From positions 1,736,001 to 1,800,000 of the forward strand of contig NZ_CP134880.1 of NCBI RefSeq assembly GCF_032102965.1: a stretch of 64,000 bases of DNA, read 5' to 3'. Within the stretch, counting starts at the first letter, position 1. Each line of letters begins with the position of its first letter. Made by a program: the position numbers and the translations under genes. The notes beneath the pieces are model-generated. The model had not been told where the DNA came from, made no database searches, and was given only the letters and a program-made list of their open reading frames with translations. Source of the stretch: Demequina capsici (lineage in GTDB: Bacteria; Actinomycetota; Actinomycetes; Actinomycetales; Demequinaceae). Positions 53,948-63,696 of the stretch are shown here, piece by piece.

Positions 53948-55048
53948 TCAGAAGTCGGCCTTCTGGCCGCGCTTGGCGCCAGCCTTGGCACCCGCCGCTG
54001 CGTCATCGTCGACCACTGCTTCGGGCTCGACCACGACCGCCGGATCGACGGGCTGGCCCACGCCGAGCTTCGCCTTCACCTTGCGCTCGATCTCCTGCGC
54101 CAGCTGCGGGTTGTCCTTCAGGAAGTTGCGCGCGTTCTCCTTGCCCTGACCGAGCTGATCTCCCTCGTACGTGTACCAAGCGCCGGACTTCTTGACGAAT
54201 CCGTGCTCGACTCCGAGGTCGATGATCCCGCCCTCGGACGAGATGCCGTGGCCGTACAGGATGTCGAACTCCGCCTGCTTGAAGGGCGGTGCCATCTTGT
54301 TCTTGACGACCTTCACGCGAGTCCTGTTGCCAACCGGGTCCGTCCCGTCCTTGAGCGTCTCGATGCGTCGCACATCCAGGCGGACCGAGGCGTAGAACTT
54401 CAGCGCCTTTCCACCCGTGGTGGTCTCCGGAGAGCCGAAGAACACGCCGATCTTCTCTCGCAGCTGGTTGATGAAGATGGCCGTGGTCCCGGTGTTGTTC
54501 AACGCACCGGTGATCTTGCGAAGCGCCTGCGACATGAGCCGCGCCTGGAGGCCCACGTGGGAGTCGCCCATCTCCCCCTCGATCTCCGCCTTGGGGACGA
54601 GGGCCGCGACCGAGTCGATGACGAGGATGTCGATGCCGCCCGAACGCACCAGGATGTCGGCGATCTCGAGCGCCTGCTCACCCGTGTCGGGCTGTGACAC
54701 GATCAGGTTGTCCGTGTCCACTCCGAGCTTGCGGGCGTACTCGGGGTCGAGCGCATGCTCGGCATCGATGAATGCCGCCACTCCGCCAGCACGCTGGACG
54801 CTCGCGACCGCGTGCAGGGCCACCGTGGTCTTACCCGACGACTCGGGCCCATAGATCTCGACGATGCGGCCTCGCGGAAGCCCTCCGATGCCGAGCGCGA
54901 TGTCGAGCGCGAGCGAGCCGGTGGGGATGGCCTCCACAGCCACGCGCTGCTGCTCGCCGAGGCGCATCGCGGATCCCTTGCCGAACTGCCGGTCGATCTG
55001 TCCGAGCGCCGCCTCGAGGGCCTTCGCGCGATCTGCTGCCTGTGCCAT
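53948..55048 (-). CDS. recA: Recombinase RecA
   Basis: A 366-residue RecA. Walker [10 protein letters not shown] is near residues 67-75, followed by [22 protein letters not shown] with the loop 1 region, [22 protein letters not shown] (loop 2), and [15 protein letters not shown]. The tail is acidic ([11 protein letters not shown]) and then basic. No intein is present. It catalyses homologous strand exchange and activates LexA self-cleavage. The ATG at 55048 follows AGGGGAG. It is expressed from the LexA-controlled promoter at 55185-55214 and leads into recX. Confidence 0.99.
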   Translation of the reverse strand: MAQAADRAKALEAALGQIDRQFGKGSAMRLGEQQRVAVEAIPTGSLALDIALGIGGLPRGRIVEIYGPESSGKTTVALHAVASVQRAGGVAAFIDAEHALDPEYARKLGVDTDNLIVSQPDTGEQALEIADILVRSGGIDILVIDSVAALVPKAEIEGEMGDSHVGLQARLMSQALRKITGALNNTGTTAIFINQLREKIGVFFGSPETTTGGKALKFYASVRLDVRRIETLKDGTDPVGNRTRVKVVKNKMAPPFKQAEFDILYGHGISSEGGIIDLGVEHGFVKKSGAWYTYEGDQLGQGKENARNFLKDNPQLAQEIERKVKAKLGVGQPVDPAVVVEPEAVVDDDAAAGAKAGAKRGQKADF

Positions 55049-55184
55049 GCGGGTACTCCCCTGTCTCGCTGTCGTGGCCGGTGAGCCTTGTGAACGTGGT
55101 CGACGCTAGGCCCGACCACTGACATCGCGTGCGCGCACCGTCCCCTCGGGGGATGACGATTCACGTACCGGCGTCCTGTGCACA

Positions 55185-55214
55185 AGTATCGAACGAATGT
55201 TCGAACGACGGCAA
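55185..55214 (-). promoter_or_regulatory. recA promoter with central LexA box
   Basis: On the minus strand TTGCCG (55214-55209), an 18-base spacer and GATACT (55190-55185) form a promoter. The spacer is almost filled by a perfect LexA palindrome TCGAACGAATGTTCGA (55189-55204). Bound LexA would block RNA polymerase. The leader to the recA ATG is about 130 bases and holds nothing else recognisable. Confidence 0.85.
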
Positions 55215-55283
55215 GCGACACGCCGGTGCCGAGGTTCGAACCGCGCCTGTGCCGCGCTCGGACGCTCGATCGAGCGGGGCGGC

Positions 55284-55520
55284 TCAACGCCTCCGGGGAG
55301 GCACGACACGTCGGCGGTCGCCACCGTCACGCCGATCGAGCGGGACGTCAAGCTCATCGCACAGGGCGTGCCAGACGTCGCGGGGCGCGATGCCGTCGTC
55401 GAGCGCCTGCACGCAGGTGCGGGAGCCGAGGGCCGTCAGCGCATGATCCTGAGCGAGAGTGGGCGCATACGTCTCACCGAACACGTCGTTGATGAGAAGC
55501 CAGAACTCGCTGAGTCGCAC
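55284..55520 (-). CDS. DUF3046 domain-containing protein
   Basis: A 78-residue actinobacterial protein. The DUF3046 core reads MRLSEFWLLINDVFG, then ARDHAL-like LAQDHALTALGSRT and PRDVWHALCDELDVP. The family is restricted to actinobacteria and usually sits directly upstream of recA, as here. Its function is unknown. The C-terminus here is a basic Arg-rich extension beyond the core. It precedes the recA promoter, so it is probably transcribed separately with clgR. Confidence 0.93.
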   Translation of the reverse strand: MRLSEFWLLINDVFGETYAPTLAQDHALTALGSRTCVQALDDGIAPRDVWHALCDELDVPLDRRDGGDRRRVVPPRRR

Positions 55521-55532
55521 GGAGGAGGCGGG

Positions 55533-55844
55533 TCAGCGACGAGGCATGGAGTCGAGGAGCTCCTGGGCCGTGTCGGGGATCATCGGCATCATCGCGACCT
55601 CCTCGAGGGCCTCCGCCGTGGCGAACCGGTCCGAGACCTCGCGGAGGAGGTCCGACATGGGGACGTCGAGCGCGTCGGAGATGGAGGCCAGGAGCTCGGA
55701 GGAGGCTTCCTTCTGACCCCGCTCCACCTCGGAGAGGTAGCCGAGCGACACGCGCGCGGCCGATGAGATGTCCCGCAGGGTCTTGCCCTGCGTCAGGCGA
55801 GCCTCACGGAGGACGTCGCCCAGCTCGGTGCGCAGAATAGGCAT
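55533..55844 (-). CDS. clgR: ClgR-like XRE family transcriptional regulator
   Basis: A 103-residue helix-turn-helix protein. The HTH spans [20 protein letters not shown], then [21 protein letters not shown], the ClgR signature. ClgR activates the clp protease genes and other stress genes in actinobacteria and is itself degraded by Clp. The mycobacterial clgR lies next to pgsA3, and here pgsA is only one gene away. The ATG at 55844 follows GGGAGGG; the frame is open further upstream but without similarity. Confidence 0.9.
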   Translation of the reverse strand: MPILRTELGDVLREARLTQGKTLRDISSAARVSLGYLSEVERGQKEASSELLASISDALDVPMSDLLREVSDRFATAEALEEVAMMPMIPDTAQELLDSMPRR

Positions 55845-55934
55845 TCGCCCTCCCCTCTTCACGATCAGACCCTTGTCCATGTCTGACACAACGCACATTA
55901 CCCCACCGTTGTTCCGGCAGGCTACGCGCCTATT

Positions 55935-56414
55935 TCAGGCGTGTGAAACCTCGACCAGCGCCTGCGCGGCAGCGGCCAGAGCCCACGACACCGCGGCGTC
56001 CCGGACCGCCTCGCGGTCCCCTGCGACGACGTGCATCCTGGCATCGCTTCCGCGCGCGGTCGCGATCCCCACCCACACGGTGCCGGGCGGCTGCCCGTCG
56101 TGCGGCTCGGGACCGGCAACCCCGGTGGTCGACACCGCGACGTCGGCGCCCAGCCTGGTCCGCACGCCCTCGGCCATCGCGACGGCGACGTCACGCGACA
56201 CCGGACCGACGGTCTCCAGCAACTCGTCAGGCACGCCCAGCAGCGTGTGCTTGGCGCTCAAGGAATACGAGACCACGCCGCCCACGAACGCGTGCGAGGC
56301 GCCTGGCACCGACACCAGCGCCGAGCACACTGCGCCACCCGTGAGGGACTCCGCCACCGCCACCGAGAGCTCCGCGGCGCGCGCGGCAGCGATGACGTCC
56401 TGTGCCGACGTCAT
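55935..56414 (-). CDS. pncC: CinA C-terminal domain protein, nicotinamide-nucleotide amidase type
   Basis: A 159-residue stand-alone CinA/PncC domain. AVAESLTGGAVCSALVSVPG carries the active-site Ser and the adjacent Thr, followed by VVSYSLSAKHTLLGV and VSTTGVAGPEPHDGQPPGTVWVG. PncC hydrolyses nicotinamide mononucleotide to nicotinate mononucleotide. It is not the two-domain competence protein. It begins inside an ATGA overlap with the pgsA stop. The enzymatic assignment is by family, not directly shown. Confidence 0.92.
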   Translation of the reverse strand: MTSAQDVIAAARAAELSVAVAESLTGGAVCSALVSVPGASHAFVGGVVSYSLSAKHTLLGVPDELLETVGPVSRDVAVAMAEGVRTRLGADVAVSTTGVAGPEPHDGQPPGTVWVGIATARGSDARMHVVAGDREAVRDAAVSWALAAAAQALVEVSHA

Positions 56415-57019
56415 TCCGGGAACCCCCCGGCCTCGGGCTCAGGGAGCCGCCGGTCGCCGGGCTGGGGCGGATGGGCGTGGCGCGCCTGAGCGATGCGGAT
56501 CCCGTAGTCGATCCCCGACACCAGCGCGACGGCGGTCGCACCGAGCAGGAGGATCCAGGCCAACGCGTCGAGCCAGGCCGGTCCGTGGGGCCACAGAGCG
56601 AACGTGACGGAGGCGATCTGCAGCACCGTCTTCAGCTTGCCGCCACGTGAGGCGGCGATGACGACGTCCGACGCCACCAGGAGCCGGCCGACCGTGACGT
56701 ACACCTCCCGGAAGGCGATGATCGCCACCGGCCACCAGGCGAGCCCGTCGGTCACGACGAGCGTGACGAGCGAGGCGAGCACGAGCGCCTTGTCCGCGAT
56801 CGGGTCCGCCAGCTTGCCGAAGTCCGACACGACCTTCCAGCGACGCGCCAGGTAGCCGTCCAGATAGTCCGTGATCGCGGCGGCGACGAAGACTGCGAGC
56901 GCGGCCCACCGCCAGGCGCCGTCCGCTCCCCCATCGAGCACCAGCGCGACGACCACCACGGGGACGGCGATGAGCCGCAGCACCGTCAGCAGGTTGGGCA
57001 GCGCGGAGGTCACCCCCAC
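56411..57019 (-). CDS. pgsA: CDP-diacylglycerol--glycerol-3-phosphate phosphatidyltransferase
   Basis: A 202-residue integral membrane enzyme of the CDP-alcohol phosphotransferase family, making phosphatidylglycerol phosphate. The catalytic motif D-x2-DG-x2-AR-x8-G-x3-D-x3-D is seen as DYLDGYLARRW, then DFGKLADPIADK. About five or six membrane helices are visible. SALPNLLTVLRLIAVPVV is the usual N-terminus. The start is GTG at 57019 or 57013. Other members of the family use inositol phosphate or other alcohols, so the acceptor is inferred. Confidence 0.9.
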   Translation of the reverse strand: MGVTSALPNLLTVLRLIAVPVVVVALVLDGGADGAWRWAALAVFVAAAITDYLDGYLARRWKVVSDFGKLADPIADKALVLASLVTLVVTDGLAWWPVAIIAFREVYVTVGRLLVASDVVIAASRGGKLKTVLQIASVTFALWPHGPAWLDALAWILLLGATAVALVSGIDYGIRIAQARHAHPPQPGDRRLPEPEAGGFPE

Positions 57020-57061
57020 ACCCTACTGGGACGCGAGCGAGCTCTCGGCTCCGTCACGACG

Positions 57062-59323
57062 CTAGAGCGACGCGAACGGGTCGTCCTGCTCCTGAGGACG
57101 TGGGTCGATCAGGCCCAAGCCCGTCTCCAGGCCCATGTCGAGCAGCGCCTGACCAGGCTGCGCGACGCCGAAGAGCCACCCCTGCCCGAGCCTCCAGCCG
57201 CACCCCTGGAGGAACTCCGCCTGAGCCTCGGTCTCGATGCCTTCCGCGATCGTCGCGAGCCCCAGCTCGCGCGCGAGCGCACCGAGCGCGCGGGACACGC
57301 GCGCGCCGGCAGGGTCCTCGGGGATGCCCGCCACGAAGGACATGTCGAGCTTCACCCCGGAGACCGGGAGATCCCTGAGGTAGGACAGCGGCGAGACGCC
57401 GGTCCCGAAGTCGTCGAGGAGGATCGGCACGCCGGCGTTGCGCAGCTCGGTGAGCTCGTGCCGCACCCGGGTGTTGGGCGCCACCAAGGACGCCTCGGTG
57501 AGCTCGATCACGATCCGCTGCGGGCTCAGGTGGTACCGCCCGATCGAGCTGAGCACCCTGTCCGCGAACTCCGAGTTCCCCAGCTGGTCCGCCGACACGT
57601 TCAGGGACACCCACGTGTCGCCCCCGGGTTGCGCGGCGAGGAACTCCGCCGCCTGGTCGACGAGCGTGGTGCCGAGCGCGACAGACAGGTTGCGGTCCTC
57701 GAGCAGCGGCAGGAACGCGCTGGGCAGGAGCAGCCCGCGGGTGGGATGCTGCCACCGCACCAGCGCCTCGAAGCCGACCACGAGCCGGGTGGGGAGGTCG
57801 TAGACGGGCTGGAAGTGCAGCACGAGGTCTCCGCGCCTGATCGCGTCGTCCAGCTCGAGCGCGAGGGCGGACTGCGAGTCGGAGGCGGTCCGCATGGACG
57901 CGTCGTAGACCTCCGTGCGTGAGCGTCCCGACGCCTTCGCACGGTACATCGCCGCATCGGCGGCGCTGAGGAGCGACGTGGGACCGCCCGACACCGTGTC
58001 CGCGTCGGCGACGGCGATGCCCACGGACGCGTTGAGCGCAATCTGGTGGCGCTTCACCTGCAACGGCCGACGAAGGCCCACGTGGATCGCATCCGCGATC
58101 TCGCGCATCGCCGCAGCGCAGTCGGGACTCTGCACCACGATGATGAACTCGTCTCCGCCGATCCTCGAGACCGTGCCCCTGCTGCCGGCGGCGGCACGCA
58201 GCACGCCCGCCACGTGCACCAGGGCGTTGTCGCCGGTCGCATGGCCGAACCGGTCGTTGAGCCCCTTGAAGCCGTCGAGGTCGACGGCGATGACGCCGAC
58301 ATGCTCGAGCTCGGCGCTCTTCGCGAGCACGCGTTGCAGCACCTCCTGAAGAAGCGTGCGGTTCGCGAGCCCCGTGAGCGGGTCGTGCATCGCACGGTGT
58401 GCGAGCAGCTCGGAGTTCATCCGGTCGTCCGTGCTGTCACGCACGTGGACCACGTAGTGATCGGGCGCGCCGCCCGGGTAGCGGACCAGCCCGACGTCGA
58501 GCACCGCCCACACCACGTTCCCGTCGGCACGGACGTAGCGCTTCTCGCAGCTGAAGCGCGCCTGGTAGCCGTCGTACAGCCGTTGCAGCTGGTCCGTCTC
58601 CGCTGAGATGTCCTGCGGGTGCGACAGCGCGGAGAACGGCGTGCCCCGCAGCGCCACGACGGTGGATCCCATCATCTCCGCGAACGCACGGTTGACCTCC
58701 ATCAGGCGCCACTCGAGGTCGACGAGCGCCATGCCGACGGGAGCGTTCTCCATCGCCTTGCGGAACTGCGCGTCGGATCTGCTGAGCGCCTCCGCGGCCT
58801 CACGCAGACCCGAGGTGTCCATGATGGTGGTCACGGTGATCGGCTCGCCGTCGTCGTCCCCGGTGAGCAGTCGTGACGACACCTGGACCCATCGGATGTC
58901 CTCGGCTCCCCGACGCCCCGGCACGCCGACGATCCTGGGGACGTCGTCGTCGACGCTCGGCACGAAGACCTCCTGTGAGAGCACCGGCCGCAGGTGCTCG
59001 TCGACGATGCGCAGCGGCAGGCGCGCGATCGACCGGCCGAGCATCTCCTCGCGGGTGACGCCGAGGATCGCGGCGGCCGTCTCTGACAGCAGGACGACGT
59101 CGCCGCGGCGGGTCGTGATGAGCACCCCGTCGCGCGCGGACGACATGACGGCCTCGAACTGGCGCCTGAGCGCCCGCTCGCGCGACACGGCCGCGTCGCG
59201 CGCCTCGCGCGCCAGCCGCGTGCGCCACAGGAACACGAAGGTCGCCGCGGCGAAGACGAGCAGCACCGCGAGCACGCCGACGACGACGACGGACCCGTCC
59301 GCGCCGCCTACGAGTCCTCCCAT
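57062..59323 (-). CDS. PAS-GGDEF-EAL cyclic-di-GMP signalling protein
   Basis: A 753-residue protein with one membrane helix (about 12-33), two PAS domains (about 50-175 and 185-295), a diguanylate cyclase domain with intact RIGGDEF near 395, and an EAL phosphodiesterase domain. The EAL residues all look present: FEALVRWQHP, SLNVSADQL, ELTEAS, DDFGTG, KLDMSF and EGIETEAQ. The inhibitory RxxD site five residues before GGDEF is not kept. The protein could make or break c-di-GMP according to the PAS signal. The ATG at 59323 lies within the last 16 bases of ftsK. Confidence 0.92.
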   Translation of the reverse strand: MGGLVGGADGSVVVVGVLAVLLVFAAATFVFLWRTRLAREARDAAVSRERALRRQFEAVMSSARDGVLITTRRGDVVLLSETAAAILGVTREEMLGRSIARLPLRIVDEHLRPVLSQEVFVPSVDDDVPRIVGVPGRRGAEDIRWVQVSSRLLTGDDDGEPITVTTIMDTSGLREAAEALSRSDAQFRKAMENAPVGMALVDLEWRLMEVNRAFAEMMGSTVVALRGTPFSALSHPQDISAETDQLQRLYDGYQARFSCEKRYVRADGNVVWAVLDVGLVRYPGGAPDHYVVHVRDSTDDRMNSELLAHRAMHDPLTGLANRTLLQEVLQRVLAKSAELEHVGVIAVDLDGFKGLNDRFGHATGDNALVHVAGVLRAAAGSRGTVSRIGGDEFIIVVQSPDCAAAMREIADAIHVGLRRPLQVKRHQIALNASVGIAVADADTVSGGPTSLLSAADAAMYRAKASGRSRTEVYDASMRTASDSQSALALELDDAIRRGDLVLHFQPVYDLPTRLVVGFEALVRWQHPTRGLLLPSAFLPLLEDRNLSVALGTTLVDQAAEFLAAQPGGDTWVSLNVSADQLGNSEFADRVLSSIGRYHLSPQRIVIELTEASLVAPNTRVRHELTELRNAGVPILLDDFGTGVSPLSYLRDLPVSGVKLDMSFVAGIPEDPAGARVSRALGALARELGLATIAEGIETEAQAEFLQGCGWRLGQGWLFGVAQPGQALLDMGLETGLGLIDPRPQEQDDPFASL

Positions 59324-61962
59324 GGCACATCCTCAGAGTCGTCATAGCCCTGCACATCGCTCGAGGGGCTCTCCCCCCTGAGGATAGCGAGCGTACCGGC
59401 AAGGTCATCAGGGCGTACCAGGACGTCTCGCGCCTTGGAGCCCTGCGACGGGCCGACGATCTCACGGGTCTCCAGCAGGTCCATGAGGCGTCCCGCCTTC
59501 GCGAAGCCCATCTTGAGCTTGCGCTGAAGCATCGATGTGGATCCGAGCTGCGTGGTGATGACGAGCTCGGCAGCCGCGATCAGGTCGTCGAGGTCGTCGC
59601 CGATGTCCTCCGCGACCACAGCGCTCGACTGCGCCTGGATCACGTCATCCCTGAACTGCGGCTCGGCCTGGCTCTTGACGTGCTCGACGGCGGCGTGGAT
59701 CTCCGTCTCCGACACCCAGGCGCCCTGCACTCGCATCGGCTTGGACGACCCCATGGGCAGGAACAGCGCGTCGCCCTGACCGATCAGCTTCTCGGCCCCG
59801 GGCATGTCGAGCACGACGCGCGAGTCGGCGAGCGACGACGTGGCGAACGCGAGTCGGGACGGCACATTCGCCTTGATCGTGCCCGTGATGATGTCGACCG
59901 ACGGGCGCTGCGTCGCCAGCACGAGGTGGATGCCTGCGGCACGCGCGAGCTGCGTGATGCGCTGGATCGAGTCGTCGACGTCGCGCGGCGCGACCATCAT
60001 CAGGTCGGCGAGCTCGTCGACGATCACCAGCAGATACGGGTAGGTGGTGATGCGACGGTTGGAGCCCGGCAGCGGCTTCACCTTTCCCGCGCGCACCGCC
60101 TTGTTGAAGTCGTCGATGTGCTTGAACCCGAACAGCGCCAGGTCGTCGTACCGGGTGTCCATCTCCTTGACGACCCATTCGAGGGCCTGCGCGGCCTTCT
60201 TCGGGTCGGTGATGATCGGCGTGATGAGGTGAGGGATGCCCTCGTAGATGGTCAGCTCGACGCGCTTCGGGTCGACCAGCACCATCCGCACCTCCTTGGG
60301 GGTGGCGCGCATCAGGATCGACGTGATCATCGAGTTCACGAACGAGGACTTTCCTGCGCCCGTCGCTCCTGCCACGAGGAGGTGCGGCATCTTCGCCAGG
60401 TTCGCCATGACGAAGCCGCCCTCGACGTCCTTCCCGATGCCGATCGCCATGGGGTGGTCGTTCTTGCGAGCGTTGTCCGAGCGCAGCACGTCGCCGAGAG
60501 CCACCGTCTCGCGGTCCACGTTGGGGATCTCGATGCCGATCGCCATCTTGCCGGGGATCGGCGACAGGATGCGGATGTCAGGGCTGGCGACGGCGTAGGC
60601 GATGTTGCGGCTCAGCTGCGTGATCTTCTCGACCTTCACGCCGGTGCCGAGCTCGACCTCGTACCGCGTCACGGTCGGACCCCGGGTGAAGCCGGTGACG
60701 GCCGCGTCGACGTTGAACTGCTCGAACACGGCCTGCAGCGACTCGACCACACGGTCGTTCGCCGCGGACCGCGTCTTGTGCGGCGGTCCCTGCGCGAGCA
60801 CCTTCATCTCCGGCAGCACGTAGGGGCCTGTGTCATCCAGCTCGCCCTGCTCTCCCGGTGGCACGATCCTCGTGGTCGGCGGCGCGGGGATCGCCTCCTG
60901 CGGCTCCGTGGGCGCCTCGGGATCCGACTCGTAGACGTCGCCCGCGGCACCGTGCGCGGCGGCGAGGTAGGGGGACACAGGAGCGTCGCGCTCCGCGTTG
61001 GCCGGAGCGGCAGCTCCGAGCACCTCGGTACGTGCGGCAGCGGCGGGTCGCGAGTCGGCCGTCGGGTCGGTGAAAGGGTCGCCCGGTCGCGCGGCACGAT
61101 CCACGCTCGCGGACGCCTGGAACGCCTCGTCGCCCTCGTACGAGTCGAGGCCGTCGTCGTCGTGACGCTTGCGGCCCAGGATGCTGCGCCGCCTGCGCGG
61201 AGCCTCGTGGCCCTCCAACGAGCCGTGGTCGGGCAGGTCGAGCGAGTCGACCTCCTTGCCGGCCCGCCCCTGCCCGACGGCGCCGGAACCGAGGGAGCGT
61301 GCCTTCGCGAACGCCTCCCGGAGCGGGATGCCTGCGACCACCAGCAGCGACAGCCCGAGCAGCATCACCAGGATGATCGCGGCGATGGGGACCGTGACGA
61401 GCGCCGCCAACGGGGTGCCGATCACGTATCCGAGGATGCCACCGGCCTCCTGCACCGGTCCGAGCCCGTCGGTCGGCGACGGGAGCCCGCTGCCCAGGTG
61501 GATCAGGCCGCCGAGGGTGAGCGCCACCATGAGGCCGCCGACCATCATCCGCTGGTTGGCGTCGTTCTCCTGCGGCGCGCGGAACAGCCGGATCGCGAAG
61601 GCGACCAGCACGACCGGAAGCGCGAAGGCCAGGACGCCGAAGGTCCCCGCGAAGATGCGATGCGCGAGGCCCAGGAGGATGCCGCCGTCCATCTGGAACC
61701 ACTCGCGCGCGGCCACGATCACGGCGAGGATCAGCAGGAGCACCGCGACGCCGTCACGGCGCACCTCGGGGCTGACGTCGCGAGCCCCGTCGCCGATCGA
61801 CCGGACGACGGCGCCGATGCCATGCGAGATCCCGTTCCCTATCGCGCGCAGGCCGCGCAGGATCGCAGGCGGCTGCTTCTTCTGGGGCGCGCGGGAGCGC
61901 GGCTTGGACGCACCGGACCGACTCGCGGTGCCGGTACGCGACGACGAGCGTGACTGTGCCAT
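59308..61962 (-). CDS. ftsK: DNA translocase FtsK/SpoIIIE
   Basis: An 884-residue chromosome translocase. Four membrane helices occupy about 70-220. A linker rich in Pro/Glu/Ser spans about 230-350. The RecA-like motor has Walker A GATGAGKSSFVNSM and Walker B VIVDELADLMMVA, followed by LATQRPSVDIITG. The C-terminal gamma winged helix (TSMLQRKLKMGFAKAGRLMD) reads chromosomal polarity motifs. It pumps the terminus region across the closing septum. It ends DVPWEDS and overlaps the next gene by 16 bases. Confidence 0.97.
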   Translation of the reverse strand: MAQSRSSSRTGTASRSGASKPRSRAPQKKQPPAILRGLRAIGNGISHGIGAVVRSIGDGARDVSPEVRRDGVAVLLLILAVIVAAREWFQMDGGILLGLAHRIFAGTFGVLAFALPVVLVAFAIRLFRAPQENDANQRMMVGGLMVALTLGGLIHLGSGLPSPTDGLGPVQEAGGILGYVIGTPLAALVTVPIAAIILVMLLGLSLLVVAGIPLREAFAKARSLGSGAVGQGRAGKEVDSLDLPDHGSLEGHEAPRRRRSILGRKRHDDDGLDSYEGDEAFQASASVDRAARPGDPFTDPTADSRPAAAARTEVLGAAAPANAERDAPVSPYLAAAHGAAGDVYESDPEAPTEPQEAIPAPPTTRIVPPGEQGELDDTGPYVLPEMKVLAQGPPHKTRSAANDRVVESLQAVFEQFNVDAAVTGFTRGPTVTRYEVELGTGVKVEKITQLSRNIAYAVASPDIRILSPIPGKMAIGIEIPNVDRETVALGDVLRSDNARKNDHPMAIGIGKDVEGGFVMANLAKMPHLLVAGATGAGKSSFVNSMITSILMRATPKEVRMVLVDPKRVELTIYEGIPHLITPIITDPKKAAQALEWVVKEMDTRYDDLALFGFKHIDDFNKAVRAGKVKPLPGSNRRITTYPYLLVIVDELADLMMVAPRDVDDSIQRITQLARAAGIHLVLATQRPSVDIITGTIKANVPSRLAFATSSLADSRVVLDMPGAEKLIGQGDALFLPMGSSKPMRVQGAWVSETEIHAAVEHVKSQAEPQFRDDVIQAQSSAVVAEDIGDDLDDLIAAAELVITTQLGSTSMLQRKLKMGFAKAGRLMDLLETREIVGPSQGSKARDVLVRPDDLAGTLAILRGESPSSDVQGYDDSEDVPWEDS

Positions 61963-62013
61963 GGTGCCGCCAGGCTACGCCGGACGAGCGTCGCGACGAC
62001 GGAGGCGCGGCGG

Positions 62014-63696
62014 CTAGGCCTCGATGACGATGGGCACGATCATGGGTCGACGGCGCAGCTTCGTGCCGACGTACCGGCCGAGCACCCGACGCATCACCTG
62101 CTGGAGCTGGTGGGTGTCCGTCGACCCGTTCCTCGCCGCATCCTCGAGCGCCGCCTTGATCTGCGGCAGCACGGCATCGAACGCCGAGTCGTCCTCGGCG
62201 AGACCGCGTGCGTGCACCTCGGGACCGGTGATGACCTTGCCGTTCGAGGCGTCCACGACGGCGAAGACGGACACGAAGCCCTCCTCCGCGAGGATGCGAC
62301 GGTCCTTCAGCTCCGTCTCGGTGATCTCGCCCACCGAGGAGCCGTCCACGTACACGTTGTGGTGCTCGATCGCACCGACGATGCGCGCCTTGCCGTCCTT
62401 GAGGTCGATGACGACGCCGTTCTCGGCGAACATGACGCGCTCGGCCGGGATGCCGGTCCGCATCGCGAGCCGCCCCGACGCGAGCAGGTGGCGCACCTCG
62501 CCGTGGATCGGCATCACGTTCTTGGGACGCAGGATGTTGTAGCAGTACAGCAGCTCGCCGGCGCTCGCGTGACCGGAGACGTGCACGCGCGCATTGCCCT
62601 GGTGGACCACCGTGGCGCCGATCCTCATGAGCAGGTTGATCACGCGGTACACGGCGTTCTCGTTACCGGGGATCAGGGACGACGCGAAGATCACCAGGTC
62701 GCCCTCGCCCACCGTGACCTTGTGGTCCCCTGTGGCGATGCGGCTGAGCGCGGCCATGGGCTCGCCCTGGGAGCCCGTCGACATGTACACCACCTGGTGG
62801 CCAGGCATGTTGTCGGCGTGCTTGGGGTCCACGAGGATGCCCTCGGGCACCGTGAGGTAGCCCATCTCTGCGGCGAGGCCCATGTTGCGCACCATCGACC
62901 GTCCGACGAACGCGACCTTGCGGCCGTGCGCGTGCGCGGCATCGATCACCTGCTGCACCCGGTGCACGTGGCTCGCGAACGACGCCACGACGATGCGCCC
63001 CGTCGTGCGGGCGAACAGGCCGTCGAGCGTGGGCCCGATCTCCACCTCGGACGTGGTGAAGCCCGGCACCTCCGCGTTCGTGGAGTCCACCATGAAGAGG
63101 TCCACGCCCTCCTCGCCCAGGCGGGCGAAGGCGCGCAGGTCGGTGATGCGACCGTCGAGCGGCAGCTGGTCCATCTTGAAGTCGCCGGTGTTGAGCACCG
63201 TGCCCGCGCTGGTGCGGACGAAGACCGCGAGCGCGTCGGGGATGGAGTGGTTGACCGCGACGAACTCCAGGTCGAACGCGCCGATCTGCTCGCGACCGCC
63301 CTCCTTCACGGCGAGGGTGATCGGGGTGATGCGGTGCTCCTTGAGCTTCGCCTCGATGAAGGCGAGCGTGAGCTGCGAGCCGATGATCGGGATGTCCTGC
63401 CGCATGCGCAGCAGATAGGGCACGGCGCCGATGTGGTCCTCGTGACCGTGCGTGAGGACGATCGCCTCGATGTCATCCAGGCGGTCCTCGAGGTACGTGA
63501 GATCCGGCAGGATCAGGTCGACGCCGGGCTGGGCCTCCTCAGGGAAGAGGACGCCGCAGTCGATGATCAGCAGCCTGCCTTCGAGCTCGAGCAGGTGCAT
63601 GTTGCGCCCGACCTCGCCGAGGCCGCCGAGCGGGATCAGACGGAGGGTGCCCGGCTCGAGCGCGGGCGGGGCTGACAGCTCAGGGTGGAAGTTCAT
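62014..63696 (-). CDS. rnj: Ribonuclease J
   Basis: A 560-residue beta-CASP metallo-beta-lactamase RNase. LIPLGGLGEVGRNMHLLELE leads into the metal-binding HGHEDHIG motif. The later IDSTNAEVPGFTTSE, ASFASHVHRVQQVID and VSGHASAGELLY (HxA) motifs follow. RNase J has both endonuclease and 5'-exonuclease activity and matures mRNA and rRNA. The ATG at 63696 overlaps the dapA stop (ATGA); a longer reading from 63804 runs into dapA. Confidence 0.97.
   Translation of the reverse strand: MNFHPELSAPPALEPGTLRLIPLGGLGEVGRNMHLLELEGRLLIIDCGVLFPEEAQPGVDLILPDLTYLEDRLDDIEAIVLTHGHEDHIGAVPYLLRMRQDIPIIGSQLTLAFIEAKLKEHRITPITLAVKEGGREQIGAFDLEFVAVNHSIPDALAVFVRTSAGTVLNTGDFKMDQLPLDGRITDLRAFARLGEEGVDLFMVDSTNAEVPGFTTSEVEIGPTLDGLFARTTGRIVVASFASHVHRVQQVIDAAHAHGRKVAFVGRSMVRNMGLAAEMGYLTVPEGILVDPKHADNMPGHQVVYMSTGSQGEPMAALSRIATGDHKVTVGEGDLVIFASSLIPGNENAVYRVINLLMRIGATVVHQGNARVHVSGHASAGELLYCYNILRPKNVMPIHGEVRHLLASGRLAMRTGIPAERVMFAENGVVIDLKDGKARIVGAIEHHNVYVDGSSVGEITETELKDRRILAEEGFVSVFAVVDASNGKVITGPEVHARGLAEDDSAFDAVLPQIKAALEDAARNGSTDTHQLQQVMRRVLGRYVGTKLRRRPMIVPIVIEA

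Noticed and set aside
55049..55184. Short CCCC-TC-GGGG hairpin in the recA leader as a terminator.
   Set aside because: A four-base stem with a two-base loop is too weak to support a terminator call.
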